Shown here: positions 38,901 to 53,900 of the stretch, in pieces | Layout: each line of letters opens with the position of its first letter | Numbering within the stretch: the first letter of the stretch is position 1 | Made by a program: the position numbers and the translations under genes | Source: Enoplolaimus lenunculus | Lineage: Eukaryota > Nematoda > Enoplea > Enoplida > Thoracostomopsidae | DNA length: 64,000 bases | Reading direction: 5' to 3' | NCBI GenBank assembly: GCA_030248215.1 | Contig: JASANG010001819.1 | Location: 1 to 64,000 of the forward strand | Notes under the pieces: generated by a model | What the model saw: the letters and a program-made list of their open reading frames with translations, nothing else | The model's database searches: none | What the model was told of the DNA's origin: nothing

Positions 38901-41900
38901 TTTGACCAATAACCACAAAAATGGTGGTTTGACCAATAACCACAAATGGTGGTTTGACCAATAACCACAATTGGTGGTTTGACCAATAACCACAAAAATT
39001 GTGGTTTGACCAATAGCCACAAATGGTGGTTTGACCAATAACCACAAAAATGGTGGTTTGACCAATAACCACAAAAATGGTGGTTTGGCCAATAACCACA
39101 AATGGTGGTTTGACCAATAACCACAAAAATGGTGGTTTGACCAATAGCCACAAATGGTGGTTTGACCAATAACCACAAATGGAGGTTTGACCAATAACCA
39201 CAAACAGTGGTTTGACCAATAACCACAAATGGTGTGGTTTGACCAATAACCTCCGTGATCAGGTTCTTGTAGACGAGTTACGCATGTATATTTGTTTACT
39301 TTTTACAACGAAACCCTTTTCATATACAGCGATTAAATTAATGAAACAGGCTTAAGCTTAAGCTTGCCTAACCTTTAGTTTTGGGGGCGGGGGTGAATAA
39401 TCAAGCACTGAGTGAAGTAATTTAAATTTTAACAAATTTCAATGGCATGAAAATGGGTTTTTATACCTTCTTCCGGTGCCACAACTACAGTACATTCAGT
39501 TTCGATGTCACCAGCATTATTAGACGCAACACACTTGAAATTGCCACTATCACCAACGGTTGTATCCATAAACACAAGTGTTCTCGTTTTGCCATCCGGC
39601 GATGCTTCAATTTTGGTTATCGCATCGGGTTTCACTTCTTTGCCGTTTCGGTACCTGTAGAAAATAAAAATATAATGGAAAAAAACAAGCGTTTGTATAC
39701 TTCTACTCCATAAGTTTTGAAATTTGCTGTAGAAAAATATAAATTTAATGAAAAACGAGCTTTTGTACCTGTCTGCTCCACAGGTTTTAAAATATTCAAA
39801 ATTTAAGACAGTACAAAGGATTAACAACGGTTTGAATTAATGTCGGCAACGCAACGCTGATAGGCAGCGAACACCTTTGAGATGGTTTTAAAATCAGATT
39901 TGTTAGTTTTATGCCTCACGAGGAACTAAGATGTATAATGGTTTTAAACTTAAAATAGATAAGAATTCAAAAATTTTGACAAAAACGCACAAAGCGACCG
40001 CAAAATAGAACTGAAATTAAAAGTTTTAAGAGGTTTAAATTTGGTCGTCAAATCGATTTTCAGCATAACACTTTTGTTTCTTTGTTATATATACTACCAG
40101 AGAAATCGTTTACCTCTGACCTATGTTTATCTCCCACTGACCCGATTCAAGGAAAATCCGCCCAAGCCAAGGCCCCCAATAGAAACCAAAACTAAAATTG
40201 TGGTCCGCTTAAATACTAAAATTACGTTCAGCTTCACGCTCGCGAGCTTTTTTAACAATGATATATCGAGAGGCCCCTGCCAAAGGTTTCTGGATCCGTC
40301 ACTGTGTCCCCAGATTTTCTTCTTGTACAGTCCCGTCAACGATTTCTTGTATTATCTCCCCCCAAGACCAAGGTGGAGCTTGAATTTTTGAAACATTTTC
40401 TACACTGGTTTAACCCTTTCTCACATGAATATTTTCTATTTCCCCTGAGACGTACTTTTATGCTAGGATTCCAACTCCAGTGACTGGAGTGGGAGGCGTA
40501 TACCATCACCACTCAGCTATATGAGCTTGACGCTCGAGCCCGAGGGGGCTCTCACGTCTTGTGGTGATTTAGTACTATGTATACGTGTTGCAATTGTAAA
40601 CACGGTGCGATATATACTATTTAACGTATACACACTGCGCTGAGTTGCCTACAGGGAACTCAATGTGAGAAGGGGTTAAATATTTTTGTAAAAAGAAATC
40701 ATCATAAACTCAAGATAGATGCTAAAACTTACTGGCCTATGTAAACATCGGGGGGAACGTTTTTGCACGAGCACAGAAATACGGTAACCTTAAACCTTAG
40801 ACTATTTCTTTTGCTTATGCCTGAGTTTAGGCTTAGGCTTACGTATAAACTGTATCTTACGTTTAGGCTAAGGCTTAAGAGTACGCTTGCTGTTCTACAC
40901 ATCGGCCAACTCATTTGAGATTACACACAATACTTGTCGTATTATTAGTGCAAGAACACACGGTGAATCACAAAGGGGAAAAATTAGAATGATTGGAATG
41001 GAAATACGCTAAGCCTCATGCATTAGTTTAACTTTTACATAATAAGAACCACGTAAAGTTCAAATCCTGAAAACAGAAAAATTAAATTACAATAACTTTT
41101 AAAAAAACTAATTCATAAGCCGACAAATCTCGCAAAAGAAAATGTTGCTGATCCTAAGCTGAAACGCCCGTCATACATATTTTGGCCATTCTCACAGCAG
41201 TTGAAATGATTTTTCATATGCAAACAAAGAGACAGCATATATATGCAAATGAAAACACTTTTGTAAAACGTTTAATGACGAATATTTTAGGGTTTCAAAT
41301 TTGCAACTACATTGACTAGTACATTTTATATGAAACAAAAATTGGCAAAGAACAATCCAAAACAGTAGTGCCTGACCCACCCATGCCCCGTTTCTCGGGC
41401 AGGCAAAGCCGATCCGCCATGCGATTTAAAAAGATTTCACGACTTCGGCGCAACTAAGCTTAAGCATTGCGTTAGTCACGCTAATTTGGCTTTTCGCTGA
41501 GTTCGCTTGCGAGTTTTCTTCTCTGATTATATTTTGCGTTCTTGCGTAAGTTCCTCCTTAATTGTGGATCAGCTGCTGCACCTCTGAGTGACACCGTGCA
41601 AGAGGGTCCCGTTTCGCAGGCGGGGGGTCGGATACTCTGGCGGTGGCTTTGCATTAACGGCCGCTTTAATTTGTCCGATTCTAAACGTCAAATATAAAAC
41701 TATTCCAGTTCAAAATTTGACCAGAATCCGACAAACAATAGCAAAAGTGATGAAAATTTAAGCCAATGAAAATGAGATTAATATTTTCAAAGATTTTTAG
41801 GACAAACTACTTATAACCAATCAAAATTGAAATAAACCAGTAACCATTGGACATCGTCAGGACTTTCGTTAAAATCAACTACCAATCGGAACGGTTCACC

Positions 41901-44900
41901 TTCGGCGACTGTACGATTTTTCAACCCGTGACAAATTTCTAGTGGCATTGCATCTTGATCTGGTTGACCTGAAAGTTTATTGAAGGAGTTTACCCTTATT
42001 TTGTCTAAATAGTTGGAAATTTGGCTCCTGTACACTTCGTTCCGTAAGTTTATGATTAAAACGTAATCTTGAGCCTAAGCCCAAGCGTAAGCCTAGTCCT
42101 CGATAAGCGTTTTACATTTTTGACGCGATTACTATATTTTTTCGTTAACCTTTACTTGCTTTTAGTTCAACATATATCATTCGATCCAATAGTCACCGCC
42201 AGAACTTTTCTTTTACAATGAACAAATTTTCTTTAAATAAGCTACAGCAGTTGCAAATTTTTTCATTTCGTAAGTCATTTTTTTACTCTTAATACCGACC
42301 TTAAATTGTTTAAAAAAACTTAAAACGAGTGCAAAATAGCCATATATTTTGGACACGATTTCTTTAGGTAACGTACCAAGATCTATATCAGGTAGCGCAG
42401 CTGTGACTGTCACAATTGCTTCACAGCAAGTGTCGCCTTCATTCATGTCGTTGGCCAATGAAGCTCGGACGCTGTAGACACCGGTATCTGCAGCTGCCGC
42501 GCCTCGAATAACCAAAGAACAATTAGGACCATCGCTGGTCACCTGTATTTCTCCGTCGAATGCGTCCGGTGATAACTCAACGCCGTCTTTGAACCTGGAA
42601 TCGCATTTCGCTAAATGTAAAAATGACGCACCATAAATTTTGTGGCTCTTGAACCCTTTGCCCACACAGGCGTTAGACTCATGCTAGGCCTTAGAAAAGA
42701 CTTAGCTAACCTAAGCTTAAAGCTCTGCTTAAGCCATTACATAAATTTAATCCTGAACGTACCTTTAAAATCAAATTTAAAGGAAATGTACCAGAGTTGA
42801 AGTCTAAGCCTAAACGTTTGCTTAAGCTTTCTTTTAAACCTAAGCTTGAGCTTAAGTCTGAGACTTAAATGTTGTTGGGAAAGTGTACAATAGTTTACTT
42901 TTTGGTGGTTGCATTAACAGTTTCACTCATAGAGTATACTATAAGCAACTAAATACAATATTGTACGAGCAATACACACACCGAGAGCAGTGTTTAAAAT
43001 TTATAACATATACACGCAGTGCAATATCTCCACAAGACGTGAGAGCCTACTCGGGCTCCAGCGTCAAGCTCCTATAGCTCAATGGTCATCGTAAACGACT
43101 CCCATCGGTGAGACTGGGGTTCGAATCTTACCTTGAAATTTCATCTCATATGAAATTGAAAATATTCATGTGAGAAAGGGTTAAACGACAACAGAAAGTT
43201 TTTAAATATGATATATACATTAGAAACATACATACATACGTATATAAATAATAAACACGGTAGCCTTGACCATACATTGTCATCACCATATTTTCCCAAC
43301 GAATCCCCCAGCCAATCCATTTGCTGTGGACATATGCAACCTACATAAATAAAGCAATTTAATCTTACCATTTAACAGAATCGGGTTCAGTTGAAAATTC
43401 AACGATCAAGTTCAATTCGTCACCTTCTGCTAATGAAACGTCTTCGAGCGGCTGTCGAACAGTTAATGATGCGAAAGGTTCCTGTTGCTGATCAGGAGCT
43501 AAAATCAAAAATGTGTAAACAAAAATACATTCCAAAAACAAGATAATATATTAAAGTATGCGCAAACTATGTTACTTGTTACAGATCGAAAAAATTTTCT
43601 CACTCGTTGCGTTCGCTAGCAAAAATGTTTGAAGTGATACTGAGTCAAATTAATATCATGATTACGCTCTTTGTGGCGAGTCCGGCTTATAAAACCTTTT
43701 CCAATTTGATACCAACTATTTAAATTGGTTACAATATTTGTAACATTAACATTTGAAAAGAATCCTACGAAAACAGTTTTCGTAAATGCGGCTATCCTAT
43801 GTCCAAATAAATACGTTTTGTAGGCGTTTCAACTTGAACAAACCGACTTTACTCGTCCTTGTCTCGATAGTTCAATGCATTACGTGTCGAGGGCTTTGCA
43901 GCTTTAATATTTTGCTAATCAACTGACTTTGCGCAAAGCGCAAAAGTTAGCGAATGGACAACAATCTGCATGCAAATTTTCGTTTCACAGAACAATCACT
44001 TTTCTGTTTTAAAAAAATAATATAAACGAAGTAATACTGGAATGTTGCCCAAAAAACGTATGCGGGGCATTCCAGCTTTAATTATATAGATTGTCCTCAC
44101 CTACCTTCACTAGTCGGTTCAACGATCACGGTTGCGTCTGACCAAACGTCATTTCCTTCGCCTGCGGCTGTTGCCAGTATTCCACGTACCGAGTAGACAC
44201 CTTCATCAATTGATGCAATTGAGCGTTTGATTACCATTCGGCACGAGTTTCCATTGTTTGACAATTCAGTTTGATACCGTTGGGATCCGCATTGAGAAAT
44301 ATCGATCTCTTTGCCGTCCTTGTACCTACAAAAAATTTAAATTTGAAAATTCATGAAACGACGTTGCCTGATAATTCAGGCAGTTGCTTGTAAAGTTGTA
44401 GCCTGATAATTCAGGAAGGTGCTTATAAACTTGGTTATATCAATTTGCAGACCCAGTGTTGGATCCACGAATTTGCGTCTGGATGTGCGAAATATATAAC
44501 GAAACGAAGCCGAAACCTAATTTTAGTGAAAACAAAGTAATAATAAGGAACGCACGGTTCTTAATCGATTTTTAGTAAAAAATTGTTTTGCAGAGGCTGC
44601 AGTCCTACTTTCCGATCCACCCCTGCCATTTTACGAACAATTAAGGCATTGTCGGTTTGCCTCAATTTGACATTTTTACAATTTCTTATGCTTACAATGC
44701 CGTAGTTTGCGTGTTTTACAACCTATCGCTGACTTAGCGCACACTGCATATTGACAATGATATCTGAGTTTACTAAAATACCTATTCCAGTTTCTACTCC
44801 GAAACCTCATGAAAAAGAAATACTTATAGTTTTCTGGCAACAAACCAGATTTGGACTTACCATTTGATGTCGCTAGGAGCCTGGTCAAATTCAACAACCA

Positions 44901-47900
44901 GACTGATATCGTCAAACTCGGGTATACATTGGTCTTCAAGTTTCCGTTTAAGTGTCAGCTGCGCTGAGGGTTCCGGTTCCGGTAGGATTTCTGAAAATAA
45001 AACGAATAACTGATGGGGGTAATACAAACGGAAATTTACCTTAACCCCAAGAAATTCTAGGAGGAATTACAAACAATCTTTATGGGCACCAGTACGATAG
45101 TTGGTAAAGGTCCGTAAACCAACTAAACCATTTGTGTGGGGGTCCAAGAACCCCTGAAATTTAGAAAATCACAATTTCTGTAAAAGTAAAATACGATTTG
45201 CATTCAACGTTCTGTCACATTTAATTTTTATGTTTTCGAGGAAAGGTTGTTGTTGTTGTTGTTGTTGCTTAAAACTCTGATAATTGAAACTGTGCCGGCG
45301 CCATTTCCCTAAAATTGTGAAGAATTTTAATAAAGCTTTGTTACGTATTTCTGAAACTTATCAGTCTAATTTACATGTTTAATTCGGCATCCTTTAAAAA
45401 ATCGTTTTCACATCCGTATTATATTATTCTATCAACAGTACGCCAGATACTTGATTCAAAATTTGTCTCATGTAAAGATCAGGGGCGGAACGTTTTTCTG
45501 CGGGACTGCAACAGAGTAAGCTTAATTCTTATACTACTATAACGGCCCTGTTCTATACTGTGATTCAAAATTTCAACTTACCTTGGTCTGCGTCGAACAC
45601 AGCGACAGTCGCTTCAGACGAAACGTCGTTCCCATCGCCATCGCCATCTGGGATCAGTTGGATCCGGTACTTTCCAGAATCGTGATCTGGGCTGCTATCG
45701 TAGATCGTTAACGAAACAGTCAGACCATCTGGACTAGCGTCTGCGACTATTTTAGAATCATCCGGTTTTAGTAAAATATTGTCTTTATACCTTTAAATAT
45801 AGTTAGTTACACCAGGTAACTAATAGAATGATTTAGAACGCAGTACAGTGTTAGTAAGATGGGAAACAGTTAGATGAGTTACTAGAGAAAGTTGAATGGT
45901 GTAAGAATACTACAGCGGTTCTAGCAAACTACTGTCCTTTTCTGGGGCTGCCAGAGAAGAGACATGCGAAACCGTGCCATCACCGCACCCCAGTCTGAAC
46001 TCATTGTCAGTTGACTACAGCGCGTCACCAGGGGCGTTTACAACGGAAGATGTACTAATATATCCGCTCACGATATTTTTGGAAAGATGAGAACAAAAGA
46101 CGCTGTTTAAGCTGAATACTTGGAGATGACCTGTGGCATCTTAAAAATCAAAAATACTATACCGATCACTACGCTCGTTCACAAAACACTTCAAGATGAA
46201 GTTATCCTTTACCGAAATGTAATCCTAACTACACCCCTGGACCTCATTGGACCATGGTTAGTTGTGATTGGCCTATAAAGACAAGTTCAAATTCTTAAAG
46301 TTCGAGCCAAGGGTTTCTGAACGAAAATTTGATACGTAACCGTGTGATTTTCAGGAAATGAAATCGGTGGTCATTATTGGTATTTATGGGAACTAAGCCT
46401 ATATGTCCTCTCATAAATCAACAAAAAACTGTTAGTACAGAGGGAAAAGTTCAGGAACAAGCCACTCTAAAGGTTACAATTTCGTTCAAAATGTGTCACT
46501 ATAGTCTAACACGCTGGCGGATCCAAAGGGAAGCACCCAGGCTTTAGCCCCCAAAACAGGCTTCATAGCCAAAAGTTAGTGTTATTAGTACTAAAATAGC
46601 GTTTGGCTCTCCGCTCGCTTCGCTCACGAGTTTTTTCACTTCTATTAATCGCACGACGTTTCTCATCAAAAATTGCTGAAACAGTCACTGGTTAAACAGC
46701 GTTTTCACTGACTACTTACCATTTAACTTCTTTTGGAACGTCTGACAGTTGAGCGGTGAGCGTAAGAGCTTCGCCTTCAGTAATGTTAGTGTTCACCAGA
46801 CCTTTGACTATTTTCAACGGTACCGGAGATACGGTCAACGTTGCGTCGCTGTATACTGGTCCAGCTTTGTTCCGGGCTTCTACCTAAAACAACGCAAATG
46901 CAAAATTATTTTGGCAATGCCAAGTTTTATACAATCTAATTAATAGGATACAGTTAAGCATACGCCAAAAACTTAACCATGTGTTTTTCTAAATTTCGTA
47001 TTAATTTAAAATTAAAAAATAGTTTTTGCGCACTAAATGACTTCATGGTGCAGAAATTTCAAGTTTTGGCATATCTTTTAGGCTTATAATTAAGCTTAGG
47101 CTTCGACTTAGGGATGGGATTAAGCTTAGGCTTAATCTTATGATGAGACTTAGGTTTAGTGTTATTGCTATAGTTTTTAGGCTTAGGCTTAGCTTTAGGT
47201 TTAGGTTTGAGGTTGCGCAGGATAGTGTACAAGTGCCAAAAACTATAGTGCCGTTCCTTTTACCTTATAAGATCCTTTATCTTCAATAATACTATCACGG
47301 ATGAGTAAACTATGCGTCCTTCCGTTGTTTTCAACGATGTATCGAATTCGTTTGCCATCGGGAACCAATTCTTTGGATCCTTTAAACCATTTAACTCCTT
47401 CTGTAGGCTCGGCGTCCAAAACTAAAGTTAGTTTAGCTTCTGCTCCTTCTGGGATGTTCTCGTCAACGAGGCCACTTATGATTGTAAGCGACGCAACTGA
47501 AATAAATAAATAAATTCATAAATAAATAAATAAAGTTGAAAATAGAAGTATTCCACATTACATGTGGCTTTTAATCATAGGCACCTGCCCACTAGGAGAC
47601 AGGAAGAGTTCGAGATTGGGACGTTTAGGTTTAGACTTAGGTTTAGGCTAAGCTTAAATTTAGGTTTAGACTTTTAGTGGACTGGCCTTTGCAAACAACA
47701 AGGACCTCTCACCACCATGGACGATTGTAATATTTTGGGTAGCGGCAGAAAAACTAACATGATAAGGATTCAATTTGTGTAGAATATCAATAGGCACTAA
47801 ACTTTGCTTTTGTTTCGGCGAATAAGCTTTAGCTTAAGTTTAAGTAATTATTTTTTGAAAAATATTTAGCTGCTTGTTAATCATTCACTCAATAATACAA

Positions 47901-50900
47901 TTGAGGTTGCCGTAGTTGGCGAAATTTATGAAAAGTTTTCGGGCATACTTTCGTTCTCCTGGCACTCTTGTAAGTAAACAATGTCTAATCTTGAAATTTA
48001 TTTTACTATATACTTCATCTTCTGGTGAATTCTCTTATATAACTTAATCATACTTTATGTCACTAACAAGTTTTAATATTTCGAAATATTCGACTTTATC
48101 ACGTAGGTACAATAATTTTGTAACATTGTCAAAAAATTTTATAATTAAATTTTATAACAATGCATCTCAAACAGCCCAATCAAATTGTATTTTCTGCGTC
48201 CAAGTTTCGACGCTTGGAGTGCGATTTTTACACCATAAAAATGGGAATTTGTCATCTTGTAATTTTTCATACAACGTATACCCTTCCGAAAAGAAATCGT
48301 GGCTACGCCGCTGCTCGATTTCAATAAAGACATTAGAAATATCTTACCTGGTGGAGGCTGCACAGTCAAATCGGCCTCGGAGCGAACAGTACCAGCGTCG
48401 TTGCTAACTTCAACGCGATACGTTCCTGAATCGTCTGCGATGTCGCCAGAAGTCACCTTGGCGATTACAATTTCAACTAATCCTGAATCTAAGTTGGTTT
48501 TAAGTTGTATGCGCTTGCCGTCAGCGGTGAATTCTTTTCCATTTTTGTACCTGAAATTTATTAAAACTACATAAATCACTGCTCAAAGTAGTTGAAAGTT
48601 TTTAACACCTAAATGTTAAATCATATATGTCAGTGGCATATAAATAAGGCTTATTGCGATAACGATGTATGACCGATGCTTGTATCTTTATTCGAACGCT
48701 AACAGAACGGCTTCACCACAATTCGTCGCGCGACAACTTGTGATCCGAAATTTCATCAACTGGAAAATTTGTCAACCATCATTATGTATAGGCTGCGACT
48801 TAGGCTTAGGATTACGTTCAGGATTATGCTTAGATTTATTCACAAGCTTAACGACACTGTTGGGCGACAAGTTGTCGGGCGACGAATTGCCGTAGATTTT
48901 TACAGAACAAAGTTTGCACACAAATGTTGACATTTCAGCTAAAGTTTGAATTGGCCTCGAATTCCGATCGAAACGTATTTCATGAAAACTTTATTCAAGT
49001 TTATCTAACTAAACGTTCCTAAATTCAAAGAAAGTAAACCATCATAAAGTACGTCCGTCACAAAAGGTGTTTTTGCTCGAAATACGTATGTTGGGCATTC
49101 TAGCTTTTTTAATATAGGCTAAGCCACTAACCATTTAACTTTTTTCACCGGTTTTCCTTCAACCACTGCCGTTAACGTCAATGACGAACCGTCCATCACT
49201 GTCACGTTCGCCAGTTCTTTTTTAAATTTCAAACCAGCGTCACCTATAAAACCATAAAGACTCAAATAAAATGCAATAGCAATAATTATATTTTTTAAAA
49301 ATTCCACATCGTTAACATGTTGGTAAATTGAACACTTGCAGTAATTTCCATCAGAAAATTTTTTGTAATTAAATGGTAAGGTGTTTCCTTAGCTTACAGA
49401 TTTTTCTCCTTCAGAAAATTTTCGCATGTATAGCGTACAGTAAAAATTGCGTTTTCACGATTAAGCTCCCGAACAGAGATCAAAACCGAAACTTTGTGTT
49501 CATTCTTAGAATTAAAGTTGTGTCTCATTGGCTTCGCGATCGCAGCGCGACGATTACTTGACGTATCTGTGCGCATTTGTTTGTGTAAATAAATTCCCGG
49601 TTCAAGTTTAAGGTTTCCAGGCAGAACCATTTTTCAATCTCTGGTGCCAGCAAATACAAATTTCAGTGCATAAGTCCAAGTTTTCACTTCCCAGCTAAAT
49701 CAGGTAAAATATTAACAGAGGCGATTTGTTAGCATTTAATTATCTAACACGGGCCTGAGGCGAAATACAAGGTAAACAAGTTGGGAAATATTACCACCGA
49801 AATTTGCAGAGCGCTGAAGAAAAAGGATACATTTATAGGCTTTATAGAATAACCTGCTGGATCCCTGAGATACGAAACACTTTCCAACTCGTTACATGAG
49901 CTCGAAATGAAATCGTAGCTGCAGCGCCACAACGTACCTTCAACCGTTAAACCAGCAGTCGAATCAATTTCACCAGCATCGTTGGCGGCAACCACTTTGA
50001 ATTGGGCTCCATCGTCTTCGGTTTTGTCCGCAGTTTCAATAATCAGCCGATGTTTGCTGCCGCTTTCTTCAATTTTGACACGTTTTCCGTCAGGTTTCAA
50101 CTCGGATTTACCTTTGTACCTAAAATAAATGTTACACTAAAACTTGGGTCTTTGTATTGCATATTTTGTTATTATATTAAAGCATATTTAGTTTCTTGAA
50201 AATTTTTTTATTGATATCATGTCTGAGCCCAAGTAAAGATCAGGGCGGAGAGTTTTTCTGTGTGACTAGAATAGCGTAAACTAAACTTTAGACTATTTTC
50301 TGCTTGGCTTAAGCTTAGGGCTAAGCTTAGCAGTATGCTCATTCTTACGCTTAGGTTCAGGCTTACGCTTAGGCTTAGGTTTAGGCTTAGGGATATGCTT
50401 ATAATACTGTTCCGCCCCTGTCCTTTACATTGGCCCATATCTGTAAGGCATGCTATTGCATTTAATATAGGCCTGTAGCCAGCTCACCTTGTTTGAAGGG
50501 GCTAAAAATATTCATTAGAGACATACGAGGGATTTCATTTTGTATTACTGAACGCACACAGTTTGCACTTTAGTTGCTTATAGTATACTCTAAAGCAAAA
50601 ACGGATTAATTCTCTTAAAGCAAAAAACAACAATAGAAAATTATTCCCTCACAAACCATTTGACAGTCTTTGGTTTGCCTCCGTCAACTTCAATTTCAAG
50701 GGTCACTTTTGCGCCGACCTTTACCGTTTGATCTTGAAGTTTCTTTTTCAAACTTGGTGCCTTGAGTGACTCTGAATGAATAAAAGTTTAAAACAAAATT
50801 ATAAACTGAATCCGTCGTTGGATATAATCTTCAAATAGGTTATTAGCTTTGATTTCATTATCTCAACAATGGTTATTTGAAATACAGCTAAAAACATGCT

Positions 50901-53900
50901 TTTCTCTTTAAAAATTTAAGCACTTAAATTTCAGCCCATGTAAAAATTAGGGGCGGAACGTTTTTCTGCCGGACTGCAATGAAGTAAGGTTAACCTTTAG
51001 ACTAATTTTTTTGCTTGGACTTAGGTTCAGATTAGGGGTAGCTCATTTTTACGCTTAAGCGTAGGTATAGGCTTAGGAATATGCTTATATTGCTGTTGCG
51101 CCCTGTTCTATACATTGGATACAATTTCTCCGCCCAAAATGTGAGTCATGTGTTGAATGAATTTTCCACTCTACGGCCAGTTTTGTTTACCTTTGATTGT
51201 CACACCAGCTTCGGATTCAGCGTTGCCTGCGTCGTTTGTAGCAGCGACTTTGTAATTGCCTGCATCACTCATTTTAGCATCTGTGATCACAAGTTGACAT
51301 TTTGTATCAGATAATTTTTCTAACCGAACTCGAATGCTGTCTGGTTTCAATTCCGCTCCATCTTTGAACCTGACAAATATTAACAATCGAGGAGTTTAAC
51401 TGCAATTTGAACGCAACTTGAACGCGAACGTTTTTGTAGATGTAACTTGCATCTGTAAGCGCGAACTTGTAGCTACAACTTGTTAATTCCCAATTTCTGT
51501 GGAATGATTGTCAAACTTAAATTTGCACGTGAAAGTTACAGTTGCAAGCTTACTTTTCATGTTTGTAGAATTAAAAATATGCTGTTGTAAAAAAGCATTT
51601 AAGGCAGACAATGTTATATAACAGTGATCATTGTATTGTCATCATAATAATATCGCCAAACTGTTAATTTAGAGAAATTGCAATTCAGATAGCTCCGGAC
51701 CGTAGCCAAGATAAGGGGTCAGGGAGGAACTCAGCCCCCCCCCCTTAAAAAATTTCAGCCCCCTAGAGAGTTCTCAATTAGTTTTCAACTTTGCTTCTAA
51801 GTCAACGGAACCCCTTGTATGCCCCTGCAGGAAAATTTTTAGCCCGTAGCAAGGTGAGCTTGGCTACGGGCCTTGGTAGTGTCAGCTATGAAATTGCATC
51901 TCTGCTTCCGATTTGAGCTAAATATACTTATCAAATCGTTTGATATATTACTGTAAAGCGGATCGAGGCCAGATTTACCATTTAATGTCATCGACTTTGC
52001 CATCAAATTCCGCAACAAGCTTCACTTCACCACCCTCGTTCGCCGATACATCTTTAAGATCAAGTTTAATTTTGGGCTTCTGAACACTTGGCTTTGCTGC
52101 TAAAATGCGACAACTTTGATTAACCCTTTCCAACATGAATATTTTCTATTTGATGTGAAATCTAACTTCAAGCTCGGATTCGAACCTTGAAGATGTCGAG
52201 TGGCAGACCTTTAGCGCCACAGCTCTACGACCAAGAGCTTGACGATCGGTTTTCCAGGACGCTCTCCAGTATTGAGATATTGCACTGCGCATACGCGTAA
52301 AAATTGTTAAACAATATGCATTGTGTATACAGTACGTGTACATAGTTGTTTCAATTTGGTTGCTCATAGTATACTCTATGCAGGCCCGAGTCAAACTGTA
52401 TGAAAACTATTACTCATTTTAAAGCGCATAGTGTACCACGAAGGCATAAAACACCGGGCCAATGTATAAAACAGCGCCGTAACAGAAATATAGTCATATT
52501 CCTAAGCCAAAGCCTAAGCGTAAGAATGAGCTTATACCTAAGCCTACGTCTAAGCCTACGCCTCGGCAAAACATTAATCTAAAGCTTAAGGTTTAACTCT
52601 TTTGCAGTTCCGCAGAATAACGTTCCGCCCCTGATCTTCACATGGGCCACTGGCCAATGCATAGAACAGGGCTGGAACAGCAGTATAAGCATATTCCAAA
52701 ACCTAGCCTAAGCTTCAGCATAAGCGTAAAGATAAATCTACGCTTAAGCCTAAGCCTAAGCAAAAAATAGCCTAAAGCTTAAGCTTGCTCTATTGCAGGA
52801 CCACGTAAAAACGGTCTGACCATGATTTTTACCCGGGTCACTACTGATAATTCAAAAACTGCTCGAACAATCAACTCACGTCCTACGGACAATTTCGCTT
52901 CAGACTCTGCGGTTCCAGCTACGTTGGTCGCTGCAACTCGATAACTGCCTGCATCAGAAACCTTAGCGTCTGCTATAACCAGCTGATGCTTGGTATCTGA
53001 CACTTTATCAACTCGAAGGCGTTTGCCGTCTGGTTTCAACTCTGTACCGTCTTTGAACCTTAAATTATACGTCACTTTACGTCAATATTGTGAAATGCCA
53101 GAATTCAAACACTATTAGCCCAAGCTGAGAATATATTTAAAATTTTTAAAATTTCTGGCAAAGCCAAATACGCAGAATTTTGAAACTTAGCAAAATTATC
53201 AGCATTGACTTGTTCTACTCTACTGCTATTTTTTGCAACTTTACTTGCCACAGTTGGTTTGTTTGAAAACCTGTTAATACTAAAGTGGCAATAGATGCTA
53301 CACGCAATTACGGATACGACTACTGGATCAACGTTCCCTTTAATGGCTATTGCTTTTATCACCAGCAGATACCAACTTTACAAGCAACCAAATCAGAAAA
53401 ATTCAAAAATGACTTACCATTTAATGCTATCCACTGGTCCGCCAAGTTCAACAACCAACTGAATTTCGTCACCTTCTGTCCCAGCCACATCTTTGAGTCC
53501 AACTTTTATTTTGGGTTTGTCAACGCTTGGTTTGCCAGCTGAAATCAAATGAAATCAAAATTATATTCAACTTGAAAATACCAGCTCTGTTTAACTTAAT
53601 GTTATCCCTATCCGAAAGTGCCATACACTTTATAAGTGCCACTGATTTCAGTGTCATCCAAACTTTTAGGCGAGTGGCGTATACAAGATTGGATACTGGG
53701 ATTATATGGCTCATAAAATTTCGGGAAAGACACAAAAAAGCACTTTTACAAGCTGTAGAATAACACGCAGAGGTCAAAAAATATTCTCGTCGCAAAAAAC
53801 TTGTAAGACTTGGTCATTCCTTCACAAAATGAAGTTTTTGCTAGGCCCCTGGTTACAGAAAGCGATGCAACCCGAAATGAACATATAAAACCATAGGTAT

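Noticed and set aside
38396-39246. Long overlapping open frames of 276, 241 and 210 codons on the minus strand
   Set aside because: They are three readings of the same 25-27 bp minisatellite; the peptides are all VIGQTTI/GYWSNH/LWLLVKP repeats and no exon border or phase fits the gene.
38413-39251. CRISPR-like array
   Set aside because: Units are contiguous with tiny spacers of the same few types, in an animal intron, with no cas genes.
47083-47215. True telomere or chromosome end
   Set aside because: The TTAGGC units are short, degenerate and inside an intron of a continuous gene; interstitial only.
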